Positions 9,701 to 17,997 of a stretch of 51,995 nt of DNA are shown piece by piece. A program made the position numbers and the translations under genes. The notes beneath the pieces are model-generated. The model was not told where the DNA came from and ran no database searches. It saw only the letters and a program-made list of their open reading frames with translations. The stretch is from JADFOJ01 sp041580235 (GTDB lineage Bacteria; Planctomycetota; Phycisphaerae; Phycisphaerales; SM1A02): the NCBI GenBank assembly GCA_041580235.1, contig JBFGEG010000009.1, forward strand, positions 1 to 51,995. Reading direction: 5' to 3'. Position 1 is the stretch's first letter; the number at the start of each line of letters is the position of its first letter.

Positions 9701-11290
9701 TACGTCGAGAACTGCACCTTCGACAACACGGGGATCGGGTATGGCCTGACCTCGTACACGCCGGCCATGATGTATGTCAAGAACACGATCAGCGTCGGGG
9801 CGACGAATGTCGACATGAACCTGGCCCTGGGGTCTGTCGGGTATTTCGGCAACAACATGTACGGCTCGTACAGCGGCTTCAACCCGGCGGATCACGAAGG
9901 CGGCAACCAGACGCCGCCGAGCGACCTCGACGACCTGTTCGTCTCGATCACCCCGGGCTCGGAGGACTACCATCTCGAGGACGAGGGACACCTCGCCATC
10001 GACACGGGGCTGGACCTCTCAGCTGAGTTCGCGGCGGATATCGACGGGGAGACGAGGTTCGCCCCCTGGGACATCGGCGCCGACTGGAATCCGCTCACCA
10101 TCAACTACCGCTCCATCGGGACCGACACCGGCGTCCTGTACTCAGTGGGCACCGCCTCGGTCGCCTTGAGCTCGTCCACCGTCACGTTCGGCGCCGGCGC
10201 TGATCTGCCCACCAACATCGGCCCCGGCGACGAGCTGATCGTCAACACCGAGACGTTCTACATCCTGAGCCGAGACTCGAGCACCCAGGTCACGGTGCAG
10301 ATGCCCGCCGCCACGCCTCACACCAACGAGGGCTACACGATCAAGCGGGTCTACAACACGCTGCAGGCCTGGGAGGACGACCGCGGCGGCGACCTGGTGA
10401 CCGAAGACCGCCGCGAGATCGGCGTGTGCTACAACGACGGCTGGTTCACCAACCGGCTGGTGATCAGCGGCTCCACCGTCGATGCGGGCCACTACATGCA
10501 CCTGACGGTAGCGGCCGGGCAGCGTCACGACGGTGTCCGCAACGCCGGTGCCGGCATCGATGGCGGCGGCGGCTTCGGCAATCTGGACGCCATCACCGTC
10601 GAGGACGAGTACACGCGGATCGAGTATCTCGAGATCAAGGACATCTTCGACAGCGGCGATGGCGTGTTCTTCGATGACAGCCCCGCGGCAAACAACGGCC
10701 TCGTAAACGGCATCTTCGTGCATGGCTTCTGGCAGAACAACAACGCCGGGGTGCGGACGGCGACCCCCAACACCACGATTCGCAACTCGATCTTCACCGG
10801 GGGTACGAGCAGCGGGATCACGGTCATGACGGGCTGCACGATGGCCACCATCGAGAACTGCACGATTTATGGCAGCCCGCTCTCCGGAAAGGGCGTCAGC
10901 GACCAGGCGGGAACGACCGTCTCGATCAAGAACACGATCTCGGTGAACCACCCTGCAGGCGACGACTTCGTCATCTGGTCCGGCCTCGCCTACTTCGGCA
11001 ACAACATGTTCGGCAGCGTCACCGGCTTCGACCCCGACGTGCAGGACGGCGGCAACCAGCTGCCCCCCTCGGACTTCAACCGCCTGTTCGTCACGCCCGA
11101 TCAGGACTTCCACCTCGAGCCCCAGGGTCACCGCGCGGGCAACACCGGCCTCGACCTGTCGCCCGCCTTCATCGACGACGTCGAAGGCGTGACGCGGGTG
11201 GACGCCTGGGACATCGGCGCCGACGAGGGGGTCTCCGGCACGGAGGAGCTCGACCCCAAGGTGATCCGCTGGACGGAGGTCAAGCCCTAG
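6776..11290 (+). CDS. Secreted right-handed beta-helix protein with three large internal repeats
   Basis: The product is 1504 residues long. I chose ATG 6776 because GGAG (6763-6766) precedes it and it yields a clear signal peptide ending near ASAG/DG (about residue 32). The mature protein begins with two related beta-rich units (FTNAPDISLGTTGSW and FTNPPDKTPGTTGSW) and a third weaker one (AFADPPLNSWSTI). From about residue 350 there are three consecutive units of about 380 residues, each opening with an RSIGT-type block, passing through a YNTLxAWEAxRxGDLV segment and EIGVCYNDG, and then parallel beta-helix turns rich in 'IRNTMILNGNSWG', 'IENCTIYNN' and 'VKNTI'. Each unit ends in DIDGxTR...WDIGADW. 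Such beta-helices commonly bind or cleave polysaccharides, but no catalytic motif was identified. There is no dockerin-like tail. Confidence 0.85.
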   Translation: MSINRPRAIPAVRHLPAVLAACLCLAAPASAGDGFTWFTNAPDISLGTTGSWQDIDCSANVPADATGVIVQLYNTSGGADYRGMVRGKEDTRDYMAGGTDGEIRNKTHRFQVVKLDSALKIQGYIDNTSVDFRLMGYTTGIDPVYFTNPPDKTPGTTGSWTPVDVSANVDADADGVILLVYNASSSDKTYSIKETGSSYANTSLGLRGNQNTMFAVGLDAGKTFQSWIEDSNVKIYLVAQTKGSLVHYVDDVAFADPPLNSWSTIDADTYSVPAAANGLFLLTEVASRTRCAVRHGDSTDDFGNTEYVDNTTLIQQAMGLNAANLWSAFYKDTGPSGFIAAYTTYKSLQINYRSIGTNAATLYSTGNASITAGTTTVTFAGGASLPTNVGQGDELVVGGETLYILTRDSATQATVQQAAAATHATAAYTIKRAYNTLAAWEAARQGDLVSDDRREIGVCYNDGTFTAPLTIEGSTTDADHYMKVTVAPVARHDGTAGTGVLVDATDGWKTVSIRDEYSQVEWLEITNPAAGDWGVELNSNGCDYATLSHLIIRDVDAQGIWAIQRPGITIRNTMILNGNSWGIQVTNGATVTIENCTIYNNAGPGVEAYNTETISVKNTIAVGNGGAFGDFKVSAGTTISYFGNNMYNSVTGFDPNSYQGGNQPPPADLEDLFVSITPGSEDLHLEPLGNLAVDKGLDLSSSFTEDIDGQTRGWPWDIGADWHPVITFQRSIGTNSATLYSTGNASVSVGSSTVTFAGGAVLPSNIGAGDALYIGVETLWILSRDSDTQVTTQIPAVINHTSEAYSISRAYNTIQAWEADRDGDLVAGNRIEVGVCYNDGPFVLTSPISLVNSTTDIDHYMKLTVADGQRHNGTAGTGVVIDGNGGVGSNAFDVNNPYTHIDGFEIKNITDATYHAISFFTSGANDSLGTLATDIIFHNLDRYGVWFANTAGSTMRNCIAYDVGKPALAANGSIAYVENCTFDNTGIGYGLTSYTPAMMYVKNTISVGATNVDMNLALGSVGYFGNNMYGSYSGFNPADHEGGNQTPPSDLDDLFVSITPGSEDYHLEDEGHLAIDTGLDLSAEFAADIDGETRFAPWDIGADWNPLTINYRSIGTDTGVLYSVGTASVALSSSTVTFGAGADLPTNIGPGDELIVNTETFYILSRDSSTQVTVQMPAATPHTNEGYTIKRVYNTLQAWEDDRGGDLVTEDRREIGVCYNDGWFTNRLVISGSTVDAGHYMHLTVAAGQRHDGVRNAGAGIDGGGGFGNLDAITVEDEYTRIEYLEIKDIFDSGDGVFFDDSPAANNGLVNGIFVHGFWQNNNAGVRTATPNTTIRNSIFTGGTSSGITVMTGCTMATIENCTIYGSPLSGKGVSDQAGTTVSIKNTISVNHPAGDDFVIWSGLAYFGNNMFGSVTGFDPDVQDGGNQLPPSDFNRLFVTPDQDFHLEPQGHRAGNTGLDLSPAFIDDVEGVTRVDAWDIGADEGVSGTEELDPKVIRWTEVKP
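7822..11240 (+). repeat. Three tandem coding repeats of about 1.14 kb
   Basis: Units start near 7822, 8950 and 10096 and share the order: RSIGT block, TVTFAGGA-type strand, GDELxVxxETLYILSRDS, YNTLQAWE, GVCYNDG, beta-helix turns, FGNNMxGSxxGF, GGNQxPPSDLxDLFV, and GADW/GADE. The middle unit is the most diverged at the DNA level. The pattern indicates internal duplication within one gene. Confidence 0.8.
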
Positions 11291-11415
11291 GCCACGGTGT
11301 CCCGATCCTTCACCGCTTCGACGAGACGGCCAGCATCACCAGCCAGGATCGACGTTGCACCATGTCGGCGCGTTGGGTCGCCTACGCTCGCCGCCCTCGC
11401 GGCCGCGGCGCTCAT
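11287..11415 (-). CDS. Possible 42-residue ORF coupled to transketolase
   Basis: The ATG at 11415 overlaps the transketolase TGA (ATGA arrangement), and the frame runs 42 codons with high G/C third positions through ATSILAGDAGRLVEAVKDRD. Its TAG lies in the same CTAG as the stop of the convergent beta-helix gene. It has no recognised family. It could also be the tail of transketolase after a frameshift, or a chance frame in GC-rich DNA. Confidence 0.3.
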   Translation of the reverse strand: MSAAAARAASVGDPTRRHGATSILAGDAGRLVEAVKDRDTVA

Positions 11416-13775
11416 GAAGTCTGCAAGAGCCCCTCCTTCACCCAGCTTCGGATCGCGCGGAACTGGCTCTCGCCGTCGAGACCCGCCTCGGCGAGCACCC
11501 GGTCGGCCTGGCCGCTGCCCAGGAAGTGACCCCTGCGGAAGGGGTGCAGGGTCAGCTCGCGTCCCCGCTCGGAGCGGACCCATCGATACATCGTGGGCAG
11601 GGTGAAGCCGGTGATGCCGATGGCCTCCCGGGCCCGCTCCTCCGGGAAGATCCGGCGGCGCTGCTCGGCGGGCAGCCGGTCGAAGAGTTCGGCGCTGGCG
11701 ACGTAGTAGACGTTGAGGTCGATGCCCTCGCTCTGCAGAAGGGGCAGCGTCTGCTGCACGAACGCGTAGGTGACGCCGCTCTCCTGCAGCACCACCGTGC
11801 CGTCGCCGCTGCCCGCCGCGCGGCGGAGCAGGTACACGCCCTGGGTGGCGTCCGACGCGGGGGCCAGTCCCAGCGCCTCGCGATCGACGACGGTCTCGTT
11901 GGGCCGCGTCACGAACGGCGCGATGATCGCCGGCCGCGCGGCGAAGGCGGCGGCCATGAGCCCCCAGATCTCGCACGGGTCCCAGGGGGTGAGCGTGATC
12001 ATCGCGCCCGGCGGGAAGTTCTCCTGGAGAAGCTGAAGCGGCTGCGGGTCGGCGTGGGTCGGGCCGTCCTCGCCCGTCTTGAGCCCGGCGTGGGCGTTGA
12101 CCAGGACGAAGGGCCGGTACGGCGCGCCGGTGACGGCGTGCCGCGCCTGGTTGCCGATGGCGTGCAGCCGGGCCGCGATGTGACCGAGGGCCGCGATGAA
12201 GGCGCCGTAGGACGACCCGACACCGATGTGGCGGCCGTAGGACGAGATGCCGCCGAGGATCCCGGCCATGGCGTCCTCGCAGATCCCGCCGGTGGCCAGA
12301 AGCCGGGCGTTCGGGTTCGACCGCGTGTTGAAGTAGCCCTCGGGAAAGCCGCCGGCGGAGAGGCTGACGCTGGTCGAGGCGAGCAGGTCGGCGGCCGCCG
12401 CCAGAACCGCCCCGCCGCTGGCCGTGTTGTAGTGATTCAGCACCTTGCCCAGCTCGGCCCGCAGCGTGGTGACGGCGCCGGGTTTCAAGGCGAGCTCCGT
12501 GGGCGGGGCTCCGTTGGTGGCGGCGATGTCAAAGACCTCCGCGACACGCGGCGCGCCCTCGCGTGGCTTGCGGCCGCGTCGTTCGAGTCGATCCCGCGCC
12601 GCCCTGAGCCGGCCGGCGAGCAGCTCCACCATGTCGGTGTCCCGCTCAAGCGCCTGACGCACGACGCCCAGCGCCTCCCAGAAGCACTCCTCCATGACCT
12701 CGGGCTTGCCACCGCCCTGGCAACGCTGGCAGCCCGGCTCGCACTGCGGCAGGCTGGCCCGCGTCAGCTCCAGCAGCGGCGCCACCGTGTCGAAGAACGC
12801 GTCGGAGCAGAGCTTGTGGCCCGCCCCGTGAGAGGCCTTGCCCTCGATGCCGTACTGCCAGCCCTTTGTGGTCCGGTAGATGATCGCCGTCGGCTGGCCG
12901 TTGTCGAGGCCCGCCGCGCACCGCTGCCCCTCGATCACCTGCTGGAGATCCGTACCGTCGGCGACGCTGACCACGTTCCAGTCGTTCAGGTAGGCGAGCT
13001 CGGCGGGAGTCCACTGCACGTAGTCGCCCGGCGTCTCGCCGTCGCGGCAGACGCGGTTGGAGTCGATCGACGCCTGGTTCCAGTCGACGTGCATGACGGC
13101 GTTGCCCAGGCACGCCGTTCCCGCCGACGCCATCGCCTCGGCGACGCGACCCGGGGTCATCCCCCCTTCGCCCTCGACGATGTGGACCCTCGGCGCGTCG
13201 TCGCCGTAGTGGTCGATGGCGCCGAAGGCGAGGCCCAGCGAGCTGGCGACCCCGACCCCCGAGGCGCCGGTGGCCAGACGCACGAAGGGCGTCGCCGGTG
13301 TCGGGTGCCCATCCAGCGGCTTGACCTCGAGCTGCCGGAACAGCGGGGTCCGCGTCACCGGATTGCGTCGGAATCCCAGGAGGTCTTCGAGTCGCAGCTG
13401 CTGCTTCGCGTCGGCGGGCAGCAGGTCCGGCGCGCCGATCCGCATGATCTCGTTACGCAGTGCCCACAGCGCGTAGAGGCCCAGGGCCTTGTGCCCCGCC
13501 GCGTAGGAGATGATGTCGGCATCCTCGCGGTCCGGATTCGACACGTCGTAGTCCATGCCGTCAAAGAGGAGCCCGGCCACGAACCGGCCCGACGAGATCG
13601 AGCCGCCCGGGTGGCCCGACATGGGCACGTAGTTGTACATCAGCGCGCACAGCGAGCGGTAGATGCGGTCGAAGGCCTCGAAGCCTTGAAGCTCCTCGGC
13701 CGACAGCGGTGCGGGCATCGCGGCGGACGCGATCTCAATCGACGTCGCGCGACGCGGGGCGAGCTTCAGTTCCAT
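11412..13775 (-). CDS. Transketolase-family thiamine diphosphate enzyme
   Basis: The 787-residue product has the three-domain layout of transketolases. The N-terminal ThDP part has MSGHPGGS (52-59), ISYAAGHKALGLYALWAL, and a GEGG...DWNQ ThDP/metal site (about 202-234). The central pyrimidine-binding part has ATGGICEDAMAGILGG and TGEDGPTHADPQPLQLLQ, and there is a C-terminal domain. It probably interconverts sugar phosphates in the pentose phosphate pathway. It is longer than typical (about 660), and residues 345-352 hold a Cys cluster, CEPGCQRC, in an inserted segment; a third Cys pattern of this kind suggests metal or redox chemistry but is not a family hallmark I know. Its start overlaps the aminotransferase stop by 10 bases, and AGGAGG lies 10 bases before the ATG. 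Confidence 0.85.
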   Translation of the reverse strand: MELKLAPRRATSIEIASAAMPAPLSAEELQGFEAFDRIYRSLCALMYNYVPMSGHPGGSISSGRFVAGLLFDGMDYDVSNPDREDADIISYAAGHKALGLYALWALRNEIMRIGAPDLLPADAKQQLRLEDLLGFRRNPVTRTPLFRQLEVKPLDGHPTPATPFVRLATGASGVGVASSLGLAFGAIDHYGDDAPRVHIVEGEGGMTPGRVAEAMASAGTACLGNAVMHVDWNQASIDSNRVCRDGETPGDYVQWTPAELAYLNDWNVVSVADGTDLQQVIEGQRCAAGLDNGQPTAIIYRTTKGWQYGIEGKASHGAGHKLCSDAFFDTVAPLLELTRASLPQCEPGCQRCQGGGKPEVMEECFWEALGVVRQALERDTDMVELLAGRLRAARDRLERRGRKPREGAPRVAEVFDIAATNGAPPTELALKPGAVTTLRAELGKVLNHYNTASGGAVLAAAADLLASTSVSLSAGGFPEGYFNTRSNPNARLLATGGICEDAMAGILGGISSYGRHIGVGSSYGAFIAALGHIAARLHAIGNQARHAVTGAPYRPFVLVNAHAGLKTGEDGPTHADPQPLQLLQENFPPGAMITLTPWDPCEIWGLMAAAFAARPAIIAPFVTRPNETVVDREALGLAPASDATQGVYLLRRAAGSGDGTVVLQESGVTYAFVQQTLPLLQSEGIDLNVYYVASAELFDRLPAEQRRRIFPEERAREAIGITGFTLPTMYRWVRSERGRELTLHPFRRGHFLGSGQADRVLAEAGLDGESQFRAIRSWVKEGLLQTS

Positions 13776-15148
13776 GGTGGGGTCGCCTCCTGCATGAACG
13801 CGGCAAAGCCGTCACGATCATCCGCCGCCCGCGCGATGCGGGCCACGGCCTCCTTCAGGTCGTCCATGCCGGTGGCAATCGACAGACGCAGGAAGTGCCT
13901 GCCGTCGGCGCCGATGGCCCCGAAGGACCGGCGGTCCATGACCGCGACGTGGTAGCAAAAGAGAAGGAACATCTGGAACAGCGACGACGGGCTGGTCTCC
14001 GCCCGGACGGACTCGGGCAGGCCCTCGAAGGCGGCGTGGGCGCCGAGACGCTCGCACAGGCCGCCGATATTGGGAAAGACGTAGAAGGCGCCCCTTGGCT
14101 TGTGGCAGGTGACGCCCGGAATCGCGTTGAGTCCTTCCACCACCACGTCGCGGCGCTGCTGGAACGCGGTGATCATGCGCTGGATTTCCGCGGGGGTCTG
14201 GGGCGACTCGATGCCCAGCTTCGCGCCCATCTGGTTGTACGGGGGCACGCAGGAGATGTAGTTGATATTGAGGTTCTTGAAGAGCCTGGCCTCGTGGGCG
14301 GTGGGAAGAGCCGCCCAGCCGACCCGGCCCCCGGTCCATGAAAAGCTCTTGGAGACGCCGCCGACGATGATCGTCTTGTCGGCCATGCCCGGCTGCGAGG
14401 CGATCGAATGGTGCGGCGCGTCGTCGAAGAGAATGTGCTCGTAGACCTCGTCGGAGTAGATTCTGACGTTGGCCGGAGCCTTGGCCCGGATGACGTTGGC
14501 GATGTCCCGGAGCTGCTGCTCGGTCGCCACGCCCCCCGTCGGGTTGCTGGGGAAGTTCAAAATGATGACCTTGGTGCGGTCGGTGATGAGCGGCTCGAGA
14601 TCGGCGCCGGTGAAGCTGAACCCCGCGTCCTCCTCGAGATGCAGCGGCACCGGCCACGCCCCCACGTAGCTGATGAACGACTCGTAGATCGGAAAGCCCG
14701 GGCTCGGGTAGATGACCTCGTCGCCGGGGTTGCAGTAGGTCTGCTGGGTGTAGCCGATGGGCGGCTTGCCGCCGGGGCACACCACGATCCGATCGGCGCT
14801 GATGTCGAGGCCGCGTCGAGATCCCATGTCGCGGGCGATCGCCTCCCGAAGAGACAGGATCCCCTGTGGATCGCAGTAGTGGGTGTTGTCCTCGTCGAGC
14901 TGGCGCTTGACCTCGTCGCGGATGTGCGGCGGTACGGGGAAGTCCGGCTCGCCAAGGTTGCACTTGATGACCCGGTGGCCCTGGTTCTCCACCTGCTGGA
15001 TGAAGGGCCCGACCTTGAAGGCGTTCTCGGTTCCGATGAGCCGCACGCGTTCGGCAAACAGGCCATCGGGGATCGGGGCGACCGCCCCCGCGCTCTTGCC
15101 GCCGATCCTGACCGTACCCGACGTCGATGGCATGGTTGGCTGCGTCAC
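13766..15148 (-). CDS. Class I/II PLP-dependent aminotransferase (aspartate aminotransferase-like)
   Basis: The 460-residue product has the fold-type I signatures: LGEPDFPVPPHI (substrate region), NFPSNPTGG (198-206), YSDEVYEHI (231-239) and the Schiff-base lysine in GGVSKSFSWTGGRVGW (Lys267, phosphate-binding Arg275). It probably transfers the amino group between aspartate or a neutral amino acid and 2-oxoglutarate; the exact substrate cannot be read from sequence. The GTG at 15148 is preceded by GGAGG at a 5-base spacing, which favours it over the ATG at 15133. It is about 60 residues longer than typical, with an extended N-terminus and a late insertion (around EGLPESVRAETSPSSLFQM). It is the first gene of a minus-strand operon with transketolase. 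Confidence 0.88.
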   Translation of the reverse strand: MTQPTMPSTSGTVRIGGKSAGAVAPIPDGLFAERVRLIGTENAFKVGPFIQQVENQGHRVIKCNLGEPDFPVPPHIRDEVKRQLDEDNTHYCDPQGILSLREAIARDMGSRRGLDISADRIVVCPGGKPPIGYTQQTYCNPGDEVIYPSPGFPIYESFISYVGAWPVPLHLEEDAGFSFTGADLEPLITDRTKVIILNFPSNPTGGVATEQQLRDIANVIRAKAPANVRIYSDEVYEHILFDDAPHHSIASQPGMADKTIIVGGVSKSFSWTGGRVGWAALPTAHEARLFKNLNINYISCVPPYNQMGAKLGIESPQTPAEIQRMITAFQQRRDVVVEGLNAIPGVTCHKPRGAFYVFPNIGGLCERLGAHAAFEGLPESVRAETSPSSLFQMFLLFCYHVAVMDRRSFGAIGADGRHFLRLSIATGMDDLKEAVARIARAADDRDGFAAFMQEATPPWN

Positions 15149-15287
15149 GGTGTCCTCCAGTGACCCTGTAGGGCCGTCTCAGACGCTCTGTTAACTGTCC
15201 AGGCTGGGCCGAAGGTCGCAATGGGAATTCGCCCCCGTTTCTGACACGCCGATGCAGAATGACCGCAGGGGAATCTCATTGGCGCGG

Positions 15288-15293
15288 TATATT
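15288..15293 (+). promoter_or_regulatory. Candidate -10 element of the sulfatase gene
   Basis: TATATT matches the -10 consensus at 5 of 6 positions and lies 20 bases before the AGGAGG of the sulfatase gene in the divergent gap. No good -35 hexamer is visible at 16-18 bases. Confidence 0.4.
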
Positions 15294-15325
15294 GCCAAGC
15301 CGAGTCCGGGACAGGAGGCTCAAGG

Positions 15326-17704
15326 ATGACACGGACGGTTTCGGCCACAGTCGCGGCTCTGCTGGTGCAAGCCTCCTCGGCGCAGACCGCGGCTCCCAAC
15401 ATCGTGCTGATCGTCACCGATGACCAGGGCTGGACGAGCACTTCGGTGCAACTGGACCCGGACAATCCCGATTCCAGGAGCGACTTCTACCAGACAGCCT
15501 GCCTGGAAACGCTCGCGTCGCAGGGTATGAGGTTCAGCAACGCCTACGCTTCCGCCCCGGTCTGTTCTTCCACACGCGCATCGATTCAGACCGGCAAGAG
15601 CCCGGCTCAACTGCAGATGACGGACATCATCAACGGCGGCGACCTTGCCAATCCCGAAACACGTTTTCTTGGCAACTATGTCGGTGAGCCCCTGTCTCCT
15701 CCGCTGCCCCGGACGGACCTGCCCCCTTCCGAGGTCACCATCGCCGAGCGAATCAAGCAGTTCAATCCCGATTACGCGACCGCCCACTTCGGCAAGTGGC
15801 ACCTGTCGCTGAGCGGCACGGAGTTCGAACCCCTGCTGCACGGCTACGAGCAAAGCGGCTGGGGACCGCCGGTCGCCGGTGAGAATCCCAAGGCCATCGA
15901 TCAGCTGACGAGCACGGTCAATGCCTTTCTCGAAGAGAAGGCTGCCGCCGGCCAGCCGTTCTTCCTGCAGATATCACACGCGGCGCCGCACGATCCGATC
16001 GAGGCGCGAGCGGCAACGATCGAGCACTACGCCGACCTGCCCGGTGGCGAACGGCACGATTCGAGTGACGCCGAGTTCGCCGCGATGATCGACGATCTCG
16101 ATGCCGGGATCGGCAACACCCTTGACAAGCTCGCCGAGCTCGGTCTGGACGACAACACCTACGTGTTCGTCGTCTCCGACAATGGCGGGCGGACTGCCCC
16201 CGGCCACGGCAACAATCTGCCGCTTGTCGACGGCAAGGGCTCGATTCATGAAGGCGGTCTTCGCGTCCCGATGATCGTCAAGGGGCCGGGCATCGCAGCG
16301 GGCTCTCACTGTGGGGTGCCCGTCATCACGCACGATCTGTTCACGACGATCACCGCCCTGGCCGGGGCGACGGGGCCGCTGCCGGAGGGCGTCGAGGGCG
16401 GTGACCTCTCGGCTCTTCTGTTCAACGGCGGACAACTGCCTCAAGGTACCGACGCCATCGAACGAGCCCACGCCCCTGACGGCGTGCTGTTGTTCCACTT
16501 TCCCCATTACCTGAGCGGGGGATCGGCGACGACCTGGGGCGTGAGGCCGTCTTCGGCCGTTCGCGACGGTGATTTCAAGCTCGTCAAGCACTACGGCTTC
16601 GATGGACAGCCCGATGAGCTCCTTCTTTTCAATCTGGCCCAGAATCTCCAGGAGAGCGTTGACCCCGAGTCTCCGTTGAACCTCGCCGACGACATGCCGG
16701 AGAAGGTCGCCGCCATGAACGCCAGACTCGAGACCTGGATCGAGGCCGTCGATGCCTCTCAGGCCTATGAAGTCTCGCAGGACATCGAATTGACGTGGGA
16801 CGCCGGATCCGCCGCCACGATGCTCGGCTGGAGATCCGTGCAGGACGTCCGGTACCTGTTCAGGGAGAAGTGGTATCGCGACGCGATGTCCTTTCCGAGC
16901 CTGGTCATTACCCAGACGCCGTCGGGGCTCTCGAACCAGGTGTATCGGTTCGACGGCAACGATGCTCTTCTCCGCAAGTTCTTCCATGTCTCCGAGATCG
17001 CCGAGCCGGATCTGTTCGACAACGATCACTCGGCGTCATTCGAGCTGTGGCTCCGGATTGATGACCTGGATCAAGAGCAGGTCCTGTTCGAGTCCGGTCA
17101 CGCCGACGCCGGTCTTTCAATCACGCTTGGTGATGGAGACGGGGACGGGGAGCATGATGAGATTCGATTCCGAGTCCTCGGTGATGACGGCAACGAGCTG
17201 ACGATGACCGCCACGGTGCCGGTGAGCATCACGCACAAGTTCTCCCAGCTCGTGGCCGTGTTCAGCGATGACCCCGACGATCGATACGTGCAGCTGTTCT
17301 TTGACGGAGGATCTCTCGGACGTCTCAACGGAATCGGCGGTGACGACGAGATCGACTGGGATTCGCTGGGTTCTGCATCGCTTGGTCATGCCGACGGTCC
17401 TGAGACAGGAGCCAGCGGCGGTCCCGGCGACCTGCCGTTTGCCGGCGGGGGGCTGGTCGGCGAGATCGCCTTGTTCCGCTTCAACAACCACGCCCTCGAC
17501 GCGATCGAGGTTTCGAACCGTTTCGACCAGATCATCGGGCCCTGTCCCTGGGATTGCGCCGATCGCGACGGCGAGATCGGGATCGAGGAGTTCCTGGCCG
17601 TGCTGGGCCAGTGGGGAACGGACGGCCCGTGCGACTTCGACGGCGGCGGTGTCGGCGTGGCCGACGTCCACCAGCTGCTCGGCCTGTGGGGGCCGTGCCC
17701 CTAA
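15326..17704 (+). CDS. Secreted sulfatase with LamG-like and dockerin-like C-terminal domains
   Basis: The 792-residue product starts at an ATG preceded by AGGAGG (7-base spacer) and has a signal peptide ending near SSAQ/TA. The sulfatase domain (about 24-470) has the metal-binding VTDDQGW, the formylglycine site APVCSSTRAS (Cys80), HFGKWHLS, and VSDNGGR followed by GSIHEGGLRVPMIV. Such enzymes hydrolyse sulfate esters, typically of algal polysaccharides in this phylum. The modification motif is CSSTR rather than the usual C-x-P/A-x-R. Residues of about 560-740 form a concanavalin-like/LamG region (FELWLRIDDL, RYVQLFFDGGSLGRL). The last 50 residues are two dockerin-like loops, DRDGEIGIEEFLAVLGQWG and a second loop ending in LLGLWGPCP. 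The divergent neighbour is the aminotransferase operon. Confidence 0.9.
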   Translation: MTRTVSATVAALLVQASSAQTAAPNIVLIVTDDQGWTSTSVQLDPDNPDSRSDFYQTACLETLASQGMRFSNAYASAPVCSSTRASIQTGKSPAQLQMTDIINGGDLANPETRFLGNYVGEPLSPPLPRTDLPPSEVTIAERIKQFNPDYATAHFGKWHLSLSGTEFEPLLHGYEQSGWGPPVAGENPKAIDQLTSTVNAFLEEKAAAGQPFFLQISHAAPHDPIEARAATIEHYADLPGGERHDSSDAEFAAMIDDLDAGIGNTLDKLAELGLDDNTYVFVVSDNGGRTAPGHGNNLPLVDGKGSIHEGGLRVPMIVKGPGIAAGSHCGVPVITHDLFTTITALAGATGPLPEGVEGGDLSALLFNGGQLPQGTDAIERAHAPDGVLLFHFPHYLSGGSATTWGVRPSSAVRDGDFKLVKHYGFDGQPDELLLFNLAQNLQESVDPESPLNLADDMPEKVAAMNARLETWIEAVDASQAYEVSQDIELTWDAGSAATMLGWRSVQDVRYLFREKWYRDAMSFPSLVITQTPSGLSNQVYRFDGNDALLRKFFHVSEIAEPDLFDNDHSASFELWLRIDDLDQEQVLFESGHADAGLSITLGDGDGDGEHDEIRFRVLGDDGNELTMTATVPVSITHKFSQLVAVFSDDPDDRYVQLFFDGGSLGRLNGIGGDDEIDWDSLGSASLGHADGPETGASGGPGDLPFAGGGLVGEIALFRFNNHALDAIEVSNRFDQIIGPCPWDCADRDGEIGIEEFLAVLGQWGTDGPCDFDGGGVGVADVHQLLGLWGPCP

Positions 17705-17736
17705 GGGGCGGGGCGATCGATGGGGGCACCCCCTGA

Positions 17737-17994
17737 TCACTCGCTGGTCATGATGAACAGCGGGCGGCGGCTCAGCGTCTTGTACTCGGGCCGCAGCCGA
17801 TCGGCGCTGTAGTACTTGCCCACCTCGACGATCTTCTTGTGGCCCGTGACAAGGTCGACGGGGACGCTGTCGTAGACACCGTTACGCACGCTGACGAGCC
17901 GCCCGGAGGTGTCGGAGAGGATCAGCTCCAGCGCGACGTTGCCGAACGCCATGGGCACGATGGAGTCCACCGAGTCCGGGTCGCCGCAACGCAC
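17737..17994 (-). CDS. Phosphofructokinase, C-terminal fragment after an in-frame stop
   Basis: This 85-codon frame (GTG 17994) directly continues the phosphofructokinase frame after the TAA at 18000-17998, with no shift. Its sequence, CGDPDSVDSIVPMAFGN, VPVDLVTGHKKIVEVGKYY and a terminal RRPLFIMTSE, is the expected C-terminal part of the same enzyme family. A weak GGGA lies 8 bases before the GTG, so reinitiation is conceivable. Conservation of sensible residues to the very end shows that the fragment has not decayed. Confidence 0.7.
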   Translation of the reverse strand: MRCGDPDSVDSIVPMAFGNVALELILSDTSGRLVSVRNGVYDSVPVDLVTGHKKIVEVGKYYSADRLRPEYKTLSRRPLFIMTSE

Positions 17995-17997
17995 GAG

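Noticed and set aside
11526..13955. 809-residue open frame on the plus strand
   Set aside because: It is the antisense shadow of transketolase and part of the aminotransferase. Its composition is Arg/Gly/Asp-rich without domains, and the minus-strand frames carry clear catalytic motifs.
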